The notes under the pieces were generated by a model. It was given only the letters and a program-made list of their open reading frames with translations, ran no database searches and was not told where the DNA came from. The position numbers and the translations under genes are program-made. DNA of 64,000 bases from Tridacna crocea (taxonomy: Eukaryota; Mollusca; Bivalvia; Cardiida; Cardiidae): assembly GCA_943736015.1 (NCBI GenBank), contig OX031057.1:56373001-56437000 (forward strand). Reading direction: 5' to 3'. Numbering within the stretch: position 1 is the first letter of the stretch; each line of letters starts with the position of its first letter. This document shows positions 54,506 through 64,000 of this stretch, piece after piece.

Positions 54506-55847
54506 GTAAGGATTTAATTTTTTTGAACTCTCGTTACGCACATAAAAGCAAGAATGCTGCTATTTTAAAGTTATTATTGAGGGAAAATATCTCCTTAGTA
54601 CACAATGTAGATCCAAAATCAGACGGCAACTTCTGTGCGGTCTAATCTTGATCTGCACTGTCTGGCAACGGCCACTGGGTCTCACTTAGGAAGTTAGCAG
54701 CCTTAAGACTCAATTTAGGGAAAAATGTAAAATCCTTAGAATGGTTAGAGATCTTTTTTTTTTCCCGATGATTGATGATAGTAATTTGAAATGGGATTCA
54801 TTCCTTCCACACCGTTGATCATTGTTTCGACGATGGCTATGTAGGAAAGCAGCCAGTGGCTTTGAAAACAAAAATACATGAAAGTATGGATAGGTTGCTT
54901 TTGCTGCAACGGTATGACTAAAATAATGAAAACGGCTTTAAACACCATACATATAATACAAGCGAATTGAATTCTTTATTGCCACAATGGTTGACATGTA
55001 AAATAGCTTTGGTGGACGAAGTAGATCTAGATTAGTCTTCACAAAATGCATTGTCGGATGGGCATACAATGTGCGCTACTTCACCAGAATTACATGTCTT
55101 GAACAAGAGATTTTATTTAAAAGGGTATAAAGCGTCGCTGGAATACAAGAAAACACTGGTAACCAACATTTCCTTCTTTTCCCACGGTTTCTGTAAAAGC
55201 CCTCATCTTCTTGGTCGTAAAATACGGTAAAGTTTGATCAAGGTCCGAGTCAGCAGTAAAGTCTTGAGTGTTACGTTTTCAGGACTGTTTTCACTAGATC
55301 ATCTTCATTCTTAATTAACAATAGGCGAAGGGATGAGGGGCAGGGGGCAAGGACCAGGCACCTAATGTTTGTCGGGGCACAGGCTATCCCCCATTTACGA
55401 TTTTTGTAGTATTTTTGATTGCATTATTATTTAACAGATTCTTTTTAACCCGAAAGACATTTTTTCCCATTTATTTGTTTATCTATCTATCTATCTATCT
55501 TATTGTATTCATTTATTTATTTGAATAAAATCTCCTTTTGATTTTTTTAGCGGCTTTAAGTGTTTAGCGTTTTACCACACAATCTCCTGTATTTAACAAT
55601 GCTAGCGATTATACAGGTTTTGAGAAAACCGTGCAAATAGCAGAAAAGGCTGATAACCAACATTTTCTATTTCATCCTCTATGATTTCTTCTTGTTCAAA
55701 CAAATAATAATTTTCTGTCACTATTACATTTTCCTACAAAAACTATCAATTCGGACAAGTCTAAAATTTTGTTGTCGGTTAAAGAATAACTGCTGCAGTG
55801 CTGTCAGAACTTTGATTTTTGCTTGTTCTCTATTTTCTTGTATGAAG
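54506..55847 (+). other. lectin 1 intron 1
   Basis: 1,342 bases. Contains a family B hairpin (about 54590-54665), a SINE remnant (54760-54960), an (ATCT)n run near 55480 and a decayed family A copy (55560-55790). All are shared with intron 1 of lectin 2. Confidence 0.8.
54760..54960 (+). mobile_element. decayed SINE in lectin 1 intron 1
   Basis: Body motifs ATGTAGGAAAGCAGCCAGTGG and GCTGCAACGGTATGAC match the other SINEs. The tRNA part is gone. Counterpart at 62575-62765. Confidence 0.6.
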
Positions 55848-55939
55848 GTGACGATAGCAATTGCAAAGATGGGTGGATTTCCTTCAAAGGAAAATGTTAC
55901 TTCTTCTTGACAGAGAAGAAAACTTACTATGAGGCACAG
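55848..55939 (+). CDS. C-type lectin 1, exon 2 (start of lectin fold)
   Basis: 92 bases between TTGTATGAAG and GCACAG-GTATGA; enters in phase 1, leaves in phase 0. Encodes DDSNCKDGWISFKGKCYFF and YYEAQ: the paired N-terminal cysteines of a long-form C-type lectin domain, the GW, and the EAQ before the first core strand. Confidence 0.92.
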
Positions 55940-55962
55940 GTATGAAGTTCAATTTTCAGGTC

Positions 55963-56160
55963 GTATTCACCAATCTTCCTATACTGCTCTCTAATTCTAC
56001 ATTTAGCAAGTGACGCAGATTTTGATTGGCTAAACTATTTTGTTGAGCCAGTCAGAAATCGCAATACTTACCTGAAGCATTTGGTTCACCAATCAGTAAT
56101 TGCCGTACTTTGAAATTTATTCATGCTTTCTTCTTGAAACTAAGCGTGTTATCACGAGAA
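55963..56160. mobile_element. foldback C, decayed copy in lectin 1 intron 2
   Basis: TCGTATTCACCAATCTTCC and GATTGGCTAAACTATTTTGTTGAGCCAGTC keep the layout. A matching copy begins at 63806. Confidence 0.6.
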
Positions 56161-56384
56161 GTTGGTGCAAACGGACCTCTGGTTTCCTGCCCTAGCCCAT
56201 ATCACCATTCGTTTTCGATTATTACGCAACTTCATTTCGGTGGTGAATCAGGGCTTTATTTCGATTGATAGATTGATTGATTCATTCATTCATTGCTGTT
56301 TTACTCCGCTTCAACTTCATTATAACGTTAGTCATATCAGGGCGATATTTCACCTACTTATGTATGCTACTGTATCACATGTAC

Positions 56385-56620
56385 TCTGATACCGAGCTAG
56401 GCTCTGAAGTGCCTTGTCCATACGACCAGGTTTTGCAAATAAGGATCGAACAACTTCACCACTGAACCACGCAGGATCCTATGGCTCGATTTATAGATTA
56501 AAGGCCTATGAGCCATGTTCTGGCAAAAGGGGGTTTGATGCATCACCGTGATGTATTATACCAAGCAAGTCATCACATAATTATGGATCCATAAAATCCG
56601 TTTGGTCGAACAACCGACTG
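56385..56620. repeat. LINE- or SINE-like fragment and repeat F in lectin 1 intron 2
   Basis: GGCTCTGAAGTGCCTTG resembles the 22830 fragment. GGGGGTTTGATGCATCACC and AAGCAAGTCATCACATAATTATGG belong to repeat F. Confidence 0.5.
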
Positions 56621-57027
56621 AATTTGGAGAAAGAAAAGTCCTTTGACATGCAGAATATTGACCGACAGCAAAAGCTAAAGGTGTCTATCCAGGACTGTCT
56701 GCAAGAATGTGCAGGCTAACAACAGCCGATACTTTTTGCAGATAGATAAAATACCATTTCAATAATACCTGAGGCAGAACAAAAAGAAACTGCAACGTTT
56801 TTACTATTTTATTGTCTCCCTGTCAAACCACAGGTGCCTGGTCACATGTCTGGTATCATATAACCCCTCTATATAAATGTAATATATTTCCGCTTCGGCC
56901 CAGATTAAAAGTGACGTCACTTTAGATAGAATGATGTCGATTTTACCACGCTTTCGTCATACTGTGTTATATAAAACTGAATTCACGTATCATGATAGAA
57001 TCTATCTTCTTCTATTTCAATTTACAG

Positions 57028-57118
57028 ACCTTCTGCGCAGTCCAAGGTGGTAAACTGGCAGAACCATTGACCTTCTGTGAAAACGAATTCATCAAGAGTA
57101 TGGCACGTAAATTCAAAA
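57028..57118 (+). CDS. C-type lectin 1, exon 3
   Basis: 91 bases between TTCAATTTACAG and AAA-GTAATT, from phase 0 to phase 1. Encodes TFCAVQGGKLAEP and ENEFIKSMARKF: the core Cys of the fold, the GGKLAEP turn and the helix that follows. FCENE adds a Cys not part of the standard pairing. Confidence 0.88.
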
Positions 57119-57199
57119 GTAATTATCATTTACTAAATGCCAAATACTTAAGAACTAATTATGATAGTAACAATAATAAAAAAAGAATGAATGAAAACA

Positions 57200-57750
57200 A
57201 GGCAATAATGTTTGTGTGTGTGTGGGGGGGGGGGGGGTGTTCATAGAAGATTGTAAAACGTTAGCCCAGTTCTTACATAAACCTTTTACTATACTATCCC
57301 ACGTTTTAAAGACACTGACAGATAACGCTTTTGAAAAAAAATGAGGAAAAAGGAAAAAAAAATGCTAATAACTAGCACTTTGTCCCTTTCTCACAATGTT
57401 TTCAAACTTTTACAAATAAATTTCACAATCACATTAAACTTGTATTATGCAAGTACTTTCAATACAAACAAGTAAAAAAATTTATAAGCTGGGAAAGGAC
57501 AATGACACTGGAGCACATAAAGTACTTATACAATCATAATACAAAATCAGACTGCACAGAATATGCATTCTGATCTCGGATCAACACCTTATTTAATATT
57601 TGAAGATATTCTGACAGAAAGTTTCCTGTTATCGAAATATGTATGAGCTACAGTCTGGTTAAAGACGGTTTAATGCCGTGATGCATGATACCAAACAAAT
57701 CCTCACATAATTAAGGATCCATAACAACCATTTCGTCAGACAGCCTACTG
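57200..57750. other. lectin 1 intron 3 repeats
   Basis: A (GT)/(G)n tract near 57210-57240, a decayed family A copy at about 57275-57490, a family B hairpin near 57540-57585 and repeat F at 57640-57740. Confidence 0.65.
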
Positions 57751-58071
57751 ATCCATGAAGTAGAATGATCCTGTAACATGCAAAATAGTGACCTGAAGCA
57801 AACGCATTCGAACCAGGTCAACCTGAGCGTGCATTACTCCCCCTATTAACAGAGCATAATTCATGAATCTTTTTGTTTTTTGTGTCTGGAAATCCTTCTT
57901 GCATAAGAAACCCGATTGAAATAGATCTAGGGTTTCTTTTTCCGGAACAAGGTTTAAAAAAGTCAACGAGGCTATATGTTTTCTTAGTCATTCTAAAAAC
58001 TCTGAGAGAAAAAGATTAATGGAAGTTATAGAACTGCACTCTGACGAAACAAACGGTTGTGTTTTTCACAG

Positions 58072-58283
58072 GTGACAACTGGTGGATTGGTCTGAGCGAT
58101 GAAGCAGCTGAAGGCAATTGGGTGTGGCTTAGTTCCGGGGATTCGCCTTCTTACAAGGACTGGAAACAATCGGAGCCAAACCAAGGGAGATCTGCTAATT
58201 GTGCTGGCCTGTGGAACAGTCATAATTATGGCTGGATGGATGAGCCTTGCACGAAGACTTATTACGCAATTTGTGAGATTTGA
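58072..58283 (+). CDS. C-type lectin 1, last exon
   Basis: 212 bases from GTTTTTCACAG to TGA at 58281-58283, entering in phase 1, so the four exons give 196 residues. Encodes NWWIGLSDEAAEGNWVW, DWKQSEPNQG, NCAGL, GWMDEPC and YYAICEI. WIGL, the C2-C3 pair and the final ICE Cys are standard for the fold. EPN at the calcium-site loop is the mannose-type motif. WMD stands where WND is usual, so one calcium and sugar ligand is replaced by Met. Likely a secreted soluble pattern-recognition lectin. AATAAA lies at 58341-58346. Confidence 0.93.
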
Positions 58284-58340
58284 CTCAGTAAACTAATGCT
58301 GTAAACTAAACTGATTAATTTCATCGGTAATTTATCGGGA

Positions 58341-58346
58341 AATAAA
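58341..58346 (+). terminator. polyadenylation signal of lectin 1
   Basis: AATAAA 58 bases after the stop codon. Confidence 0.65.
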
Positions 58347-58875
58347 GGTAGATTATGCTTTATAATTTCATCGTTTCGACCAGTGAATTTTCCGTTTCGA
58401 TGACTTATTCTCATGAAACATGATAAAAAATGAAAGTTTTCCATCTGTATTTTATCGCTTTGCTTCATTTCGCCTCGTAGTTCCATGTTTAAAGTTACCG
58501 AATTTACATTTCACAAGCTTTAAACCCATTTTTATGAAATTTTACCTACGTTTATCTATATGTATATATATACATGCATTATCATTTCTACTTGATGTTA
58601 AAGAACTACTACTGCACAGAATAGAAGCCGCTTTCCAGGTCACAGGTTAATCAGTTTTGGACAATTTGGAATGTTTTGTAATAATGTTGATAAAATTTTC
58701 AGGTCGATTGTTATCATATAATGTGTGTATGTTACCATGAGAAATATTCACTATGATGGATTTAAAAAGAATATATATTACAATGAAAATGAAACTTCAA
58801 ATGCTTGAAAACTATTCTGTTCTTCTTCACGAAATACGTTAAAACTATTCTTATTTTTTTAATTTTTCCCATGCT

Positions 58876-59170
58876 TTAAACCTTTCCCACACAAGCCCTG
58901 GTTTTTACGTGTCTGCAGTAAAAGTCTTTTGAAAACACTGTGGGAAAAGGAGAAATTGCTCATAACCCTCCTTTTTCCCACAGTGTTTTCTAGTCTTTTG
59001 AAAACACTGGGGGAAAAGGAGAAATTGCTCATAACGAGCAATTTCTCCTTTTCCCAGTGTTTTCTACCCTTTTTGAGAACTTTTTGCCATTTTTTCCAAA
59101 TCTAAAATTGTCGTCTGCAAACTCTTTCGGATTGGAAGGGTCCAAAATTTGTCGTTTGGGAAAGGGTTAC
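58876..59170 (+). mobile_element. family A MITE, GCTCATAACGAGC subtype with duplicated hairpin
   Basis: AACCTTTCCCACACAAGCCC left end and GTCGTTTGGGAAAGGGTTA right end enclose two hairpins in a row, at 58935-58995 and 58998-59067. The first has lost its tip. Confidence 0.78.
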
Positions 59171-59274
59171 TGATCATAGCATCCACGTCATTGAGCGACC
59201 AGTAATGCAGCTCAAATTTTGTCATGCATTTTGTAGAATAATTTTGAATCCTCCAACTCATAATTCTGTACTGT

Positions 59275-59700
59275 AACTCTTTACCGAACCTCAAATTTTA
59301 GAATGAACCAAAGTGAAAGTATTTTCAGACACTAAATTGATAGCTAAAATTGGCACTTTTCTTATGAAATAGGGTGGAAATCATTGTGGGAAAAGAAAAA
59401 AAAAAAAAATACCAGCAAAATTCTCCTTTTCCCACAATGTTTTTAAAAGCTTTCTCTCTTAGGGTCGTTAAAACTCGCGATTATATGGTAAAAGGGTGAA
59501 GGACCCTGGAGGGAGAAGACTTTTGAAAACGTTGGAGGAAATGGATAAAATGCTGGTAACAAGATTTTTTTTCCGTTTCTTACAATGTTTTCTGCCCTTT
59601 CAAAAAATAAATCCTAAAAACTGAGCTACAACTGAAGTCTCGTCTGCAAATGCTCTCAATTTCAACAGGTCTGAAATTCTGTCGTCTGTTGAAGAGGAAA
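59275..59700. mobile_element. two diverged family A copies
   Basis: 59277-59500 (TTTACCGAACCTCAAA to TATGGTAAAAGGG) and 59510-59700; arms imperfect. Confidence 0.6.
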
Positions 59701-59814
59701 AAATTATTGTAAGATATCTTAACCATTATCCTGCCGAATAGAAATTGTTGACGATTACACACAAACATTTTGCGAGATGTAGGGCCATTGGGTTGAGCTT
59801 ATATGACCCAAACT

Positions 59815-60132
59815 ACAGATAAAGCAGCAGTGGGTGTAGAGCAAGATCAGACTGCACGTATGTGCAGGCTGATCTTGCTGTACACTCTCCGCAAAAGTTA
59901 TCCATGGTCGCGAACGGCAGGATAAGGGTTAAGCCTTATCCTGCTATATAACTAAAATTAAAGTTTTAATTCGATATTAATTACCCAAATATTGTTGTTT
60001 CAAACTTGGGTTTCGATATCTCCTTATCGGACAGCGTAGATCAAAGATCAGACTGCAGGTTCTGTGCAGTCTGATCTTGATCTACACTGTCCGCAAAACT
60101 TCAGCTAGTCGCGCTTAGCAGACAAGGGTTAA
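59815..60132 (+). mobile_element. two family B elements sharing one TTAA
   Basis: The first ends CGGCAGGATAAGGGTTAA at 59932. The second starts at that TTAA (59929) as TTAAGCCTTATCCTGC and ends GCAGACAAGGGTTAA at 60132, 204 bases in all. Its hairpin (60040-60095) reads GATCAGACTGCAGGTTCTGTGCAGTCTGATC. This is the best full-length family B copy. Confidence 0.82.
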
Positions 60133-60389
60133 TGAAGATTTCACATAGAAGGCCCAAATAGCATCCAAAAAGACAGTGCAGGTGTCGAAATGCATTAAAT
60201 CTTAACCACACTATTCAAAAGAATGGAAAATATTGAATGACTGTATGAACGAATGAATGAATTTATTTGACTTAAAGGCCTAGTAAAGGCCGAAATAGCC
60301 ATACATTTTAATTTGAATAATCTCATTTAAAAGTATGGGAAAATTGTGGAGATAACAGTCTGTTATCGTGTGGTTGGGCCATATGTTAG

Positions 60390-60580
60390 TCGCTGGCAGA
60401 AAAAAAAGAATTTTAAAATCAGACAAGTATTTGCAGACAACAAATAAAGTGTAAATCAAATGACCAGCTTTGTCTGAGCAAGAGTAGAAAACACTGTGGT
60501 AAAAGGAGAAAATGCTAATTACTAGCACTTTGTCCATGTCCTACAATGTCTTCAAAAGGCTTCTTTTCTCTTTGACAAGA
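60390..60580 (-). mobile_element. family A MITE, decayed copy
   Basis: TATTTGCAGACAACAAATAAAG, arms AAACACTGTGGTAAAAGGAG / TGTCCATGTCCTACAATGT. Confidence 0.6.
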
Positions 60581-60720
60581 CCGATGTAGTTACGGAATCG
60601 GCTGAGTTGTGACGGGTACCTTTCTAGGCCATTCTTGTTTGCACGCACAGAGGATCCCACACAACTCTATGTTAACACAAGGGATGCGGTGATTGTAGAC
60701 CAAGATCAAACTAGACCTAG

Positions 60721-60930
60721 TCCCGTATTTACCAACCATTCTTAAGAATGTTCTTTGTCTTATTCTCCAGAACTTTCTGACATTTGTAAGTAATGCAACT
60801 TCTGGTTGGCTAAACCATTCGGTTTAGCCAATCAGAAGTTGTGTTACTTACAAAATGTTCTTTCAAATGTACAATACCTTGGAGAATAAGACTAAGAATA
60901 CTCTCAAGAATGGTTGGTGAATACGGGCCC
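60721..60930. mobile_element. foldback element C, complete copy
   Basis: CCCGTATTTACCAACCATTCT pairs with AGAATGGTTGGTGAATACGGG. Centre GGTTGGCTAAACCATTCGGTTTAGCCAATC. Confidence 0.87.
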
Positions 60931-62097
60931 TAGTCACATGTGCAGGTTCATCTCGTTGACACCCGTCAAAAAGACATTAGTGATGGCTTATGGATAGTTA
61001 AACATGTACCAAGCAGGTCGAGTTTTCACGACCCTGGAATAAAAGATTTTTGAAAAAAAAAAAAAATGAAAAAGAAGAAATGCTGGTAACCAACGTTGTA
61101 TCCCTTCTCCTACAATGTTTTTGACTCTTTCTTGACCGAATTTCATCTTTTGTTCGACATAAATGATGTCAATCGTGGACGAGCTACATTGTAAATATTT
61201 GTCCTCTTCTAAAGAGTGGTGGTGTTTACAAGTGGTCGTCAACATCAAGTAATGGTAGGGAAAAAATGTAGGTGTAGTTTCTTTTTAAAAGAAAATGAAC
61301 CCTTTTCTGCCAACATAGCATAAAGGCCTTTTGTGTACAATGTAGACCAAGAAAAGACTGCACTGAACTTGCAGTCTCATTTCTGATCTACACTGTCAGA
61401 TCAAATGAGTATTTTTTTATGGTTTGAATTTCTTTGAAATGGCAATGCTCGGAAAAATTTCAATTCTTTTTTTCTTCCGATTCGAAATGTTTATTTGAAT
61501 CATGCAGCAGTTTAACTCTCTTCCACACAATCCTGAGTGTTGAAACCCTGTTTAAGATAGCTTTTGCAACCATTATGGGAAAAGGAGAAAATGCTGGTAA
61601 CCACAATGTTTACAATCCTATCCCACAATGTTTTTAATCCTATCAAAAACGGAAATAGTAATAAGGGCCACATCTCCAAATGCTTCAAATTTGGTATGGT
61701 CCAAAAATGTTTTCGTTTGATAGGGGTTTAACGCTAAATTCTCTCTTGAGATTGGAATGTTGTTGTTCAAGAGGGGTCCTTCATTTCCAACCCATTACTG
61801 AGTAGTTGACTTACCAGTCAATCGCCGACAAGAAGACTCTTTATTTCAACTCTTTACCCGCCGACAAACTTGTAAACCTCTCCGAATTGAAAACTTTAGA
61901 AGATGTCACATTAAATGTGGCTCAAATGTTGACATTTGTCTTTTGAAAGGATTGAAAGCATTTAGGAAAAAGGAGAAAAAGCTTTAACCAGCATTTTATC
62001 TTTTTCCGTCTAGGTTTCCACAAGCTTCTCTGCCTCAGCGATCGCCGAAACTCGCAATTGTTTAAAAGGTTTAACTTCTCACTCTTGATTTCACTTG

Positions 62098-62322
62098 CAG
62101 TACCGTGGAGCAACGATACGTTTAAAATGTTCAAGGCTGTAACAAGTGTTTATGTGTTGTTGTCACTGGCCATGGGTCAGTGTTCTGGCCTGGGTCACGA
62201 TGGCATGGAACCTAGATGTACGTCAATGTTCGACTGGGATTATAAGGTCCTTCAAAAGCTTTCTGATCTGGAGTCAGAGATTAAGATATTGAAATCAAAG
62301 ACTGCACTTTTGCCATCCCAAG
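62098..62322 (+). CDS. C-type lectin 2, exon with start codon (coding from 62127)
   Basis: ATG at 62127, 196 coding bases to CAAG-GTACGG (phase 1), the same length and layout as lectin 1. Signal peptide MFKAVTSVYVLLSLAMG, then the coiled coil LQKLSDLESEIKILKSK. Three residues differ from lectin 1: M8V, Q24H and E25D. The donor is GTACGG rather than GTAAGG. Confidence 0.85.
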
Positions 62323-62574
62323 GTACGGATTACTTATTGTTTTATTCTCTAATAAAAGCCAGAATGCTGCTATTTTAAAGTTATTGTTGAGAGAAAATAT
62401 CTCCTTTGTAGACAATGTAGATCCAAAATCAGACAGCAACTTCTGTGCGATCTGATCTTGATCTGCACAGTCTGTCAAATGCCACTGGGTCTCACTTAGG
62501 AAGTTAGCAGCCATAAGGTTCAATTTAGAAAAAAAAGCAAAATCCTTAGAATGCTCAGAGATCATATTTTCCCT

Positions 62575-62765
62575 AGGATTCATGATAGTCATTTGAAATG
62601 GGATTCATTCCTTTCACACCGTTGATCATTGTTTCGACGATGGCTATGTAGGAAAGCAGCCATTGGCTTTGAAAACAAAAATACATGAAAGTATGGATAG
62701 GTTGCTTTTGCTGCAACGGTATGACTAAAATAATGAAAACGGCTTTAAACACCATACATATAAAT
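62575..62765 (+). mobile_element. decayed SINE in lectin 2 intron 1
   Basis: Counterpart of 54760-54960, with ATGTAGGAAAGCAGCCATTGG and GCTGCAACGGTATGAC. Confidence 0.6.
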
Positions 62766-63689
62766 ACAAGCAAATGTAACTCTTTATTGCCACAATGGTT
62801 GACATGCAAAATAGCTTTGGTGGACGAAGTAGATCGAGATTAGTCTTCACAAAATGCATTGTCGGATGGACATGCAATATGCGCTACTTCTCCAAAATTA
62901 CATACATTGTATATTGACAAAGAGATTTTATTTAAAAGTGTATAAACAATAAAGCTGGAATACAAGAAAACAGTGCTAACCAACATTTTCTTCTTGTCCC
63001 ATGGTTTCTGTAAAAGCCTTCATCTTCTTCGGCGTAAAATATGGCAAAGTTTGATCAAGGTCTGAGTCGACAGTAAAGACCCGAGTGTGACGTTTTCAGG
63101 ACTGTTTTCACTACTTGATTGTTTTCACTAGATCATCTTTCTTAATCAATAATAGGCGCAGGAGTGAGGGGCAGGGGGCAGGGGGCAAGGCCAGGCACCC
63201 AATGTTTGTCGTGGAACAGGCTATCCCCCATTCACGATTTTTGAAGTAATTTTGTTTGTATTATTATTTAACAGATTCTTTTTAACCCGAAATACATTTT
63301 TTCCCATTTATGTGTTTATCTATTTATCTATCTATCTTATTGTATTCATTTATTTTTTTGAATAAAATCTCCCTTTCATTTTTTAGCGGCTTTAAGTGTT
63401 TAGCTTTTTACCACACAATCTCCAGTATTTAGCAATGCTAGGGATTATATAGCTTTTGAAAAAACCGTGCAAATAGGAGAAAAGGCTGATAACCAACACT
63501 CTCTATTTCATCCACTATGATTTCTTCTTGTTCAAACAAATAATAATTTTTAGTCACTATTATATTTTCTTTACAGAGGCTATCAATTCGGACAAGTCTA
63601 AAATTTTGTTGTCGGTTAAAGAATAACTGCTGCAGTGCCGTCAGAGCTTTGATTTTTGTTTGTTCTCTTTTTTTTTTTCATGTATGAAG

Positions 63690-63781
63690 GTGACGATTGC
63701 AATTGCAAAGATGGGTGGATTTCCTTCAAAGGAAAGTGTTACTTCTTCGTGACTGAGAAGAAAAGTTACTATAAAGCACAG
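63690..63781 (+). CDS. C-type lectin 2, exon 2
   Basis: 92 bases between TGTATGAAG and GCACAG-GTATGA. Encodes DDCNCKDGWISFKGKCYFF and YYKAQ. Four residues differ from lectin 1, one being Ser to Cys next to the first lectin-domain Cys (CNC). The remaining exons would lie beyond 63997. Confidence 0.92.
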
Positions 63782-64000
63782 GTATGAAGTTCAATTTTCA
63801 GGTTGTATTCACTGATCTTCCTATACTGCCCTCTAATTCTACATTTAGCAAATAACGCCGATTTTGATTGGCTAAACTATTTGGTTGAGCCAGTCAGAAA
63901 TCGCAATACTTACCTGAAGCAGTTGGTTCAGTCGATTTATAGATTAAAGGCCTATGAGCTATGTTCTGGCCAAAGGGGGTTTGATGCATCAGCGTGATGT

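Larger units (their letters stand above)
53340..56570 (+). repeat. segmental duplication 2, copy 1 (lectin 1)
   Basis: Collinear with 61160-63997, about 7.8 kb apart, starting near GGACGAGCTA / GGATGAGCTA. Copy 1 has about 400 bases at 56085-56483 that are absent from copy 2, where TTGGTTCA joins GTCGATTTATAG directly. Confidence 0.88.
61160..63997 (+). repeat. segmental duplication 2, copy 2 (lectin 2), running off the window
   Basis: Matches 53340-56570 in order, with the same family A and B copies, SINE remnant and exons, and lacks the 400-base block of copy 1 at 56085-56483. Confidence 0.88.

Noticed and set aside
461-63620. Family A hairpins as microRNA genes
   Set aside because: They are multicopy, TTAA-bounded and mobile. 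Small RNAs may come from them, but the sequence gives no ground to call a microRNA.
1-63997. CRISPR arrays or bacterial genes
   Set aside because: The tandem repeats are long, diverged and without unique spacers, and all credible genes have introns.

Overview
The window is AT-rich eukaryotic DNA packed with repeats. Sparse, intron-split genes sit among many short inverted-repeat transposons, tRNA-derived SINEs, a Ty3/gypsy retroelement of the Gmr1 type, and arrays of 120-180 bp repeats of the kind common in clam genomes. A secreted C-type lectin gene in tandem copies and several repeat types point to a marine or freshwater invertebrate, most likely a bivalve mollusc (heterodont-like). The species cannot be fixed from the sequence. 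No bacterial-style genes, operons or CRISPR arrays are present.

Genes. (1) 786-1126 (+): the last exon of a gene whose upstream exons lie outside the window or are not recognised. It encodes an acidic stretch, a furin-type RTRR site, then a 69-residue tail ending CCPFGK, which looks like a secreted peptide precursor. (2) 28865-31538 (+): a two-exon gene for a single-pass membrane protein of 349 residues with signal peptide, one EGF-like domain, an FN3-like region, a transmembrane helix and a cytoplasmic tail. (3) 54310-58283 (+): a complete four-exon gene for a secreted C-type lectin of 196 residues. (4) 62127-63781 (+): the first two coding exons of a second, very similar lectin gene that runs off the right edge. 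The lectin copies lie in a direct segmental duplication (about 53340-56570 and 61160-63997).

Mobile DNA. The dominant feature is a family of about 230 bp elements (family A below): TTAA-bounded, with a nearly perfect central hairpin, more than 40 whole or partial copies. A second direct duplication (about 7760-10690 and 14950-18540) supplies two pre-insertion sites, which show directly that family A inserts into TTAA, as piggyBac-type transposons do. A second TTAA-bounded hairpin family (family B) is also frequent. Both copies of that duplication carry a broken pogo/Tigger-type transposase DNA-binding region.

3375-3906 holds a 532 bp LTR element with no coding capacity (TRIM type): 208 bp LTRs differing at one base, a perfect tRNA-Pro primer site, a polypurine tract and a 4 bp target duplication. 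Its LTR contains a tRNA-like core with pol III A and B boxes. An older related LTR lies at 34900-35330, split by a family A element. 40713-47208 (-) is a Gmr1-like Ty3/gypsy element with integrase ahead of reverse transcriptase; it has 98-99% similar LTRs but carries stops and frameshifts. The stretch 47950-51950 is largely diverged tandem arrays.

All coordinates were read by eye. Exon boundaries rest on splice motifs, phase agreement and, for the lectin, agreement between two paralogues.
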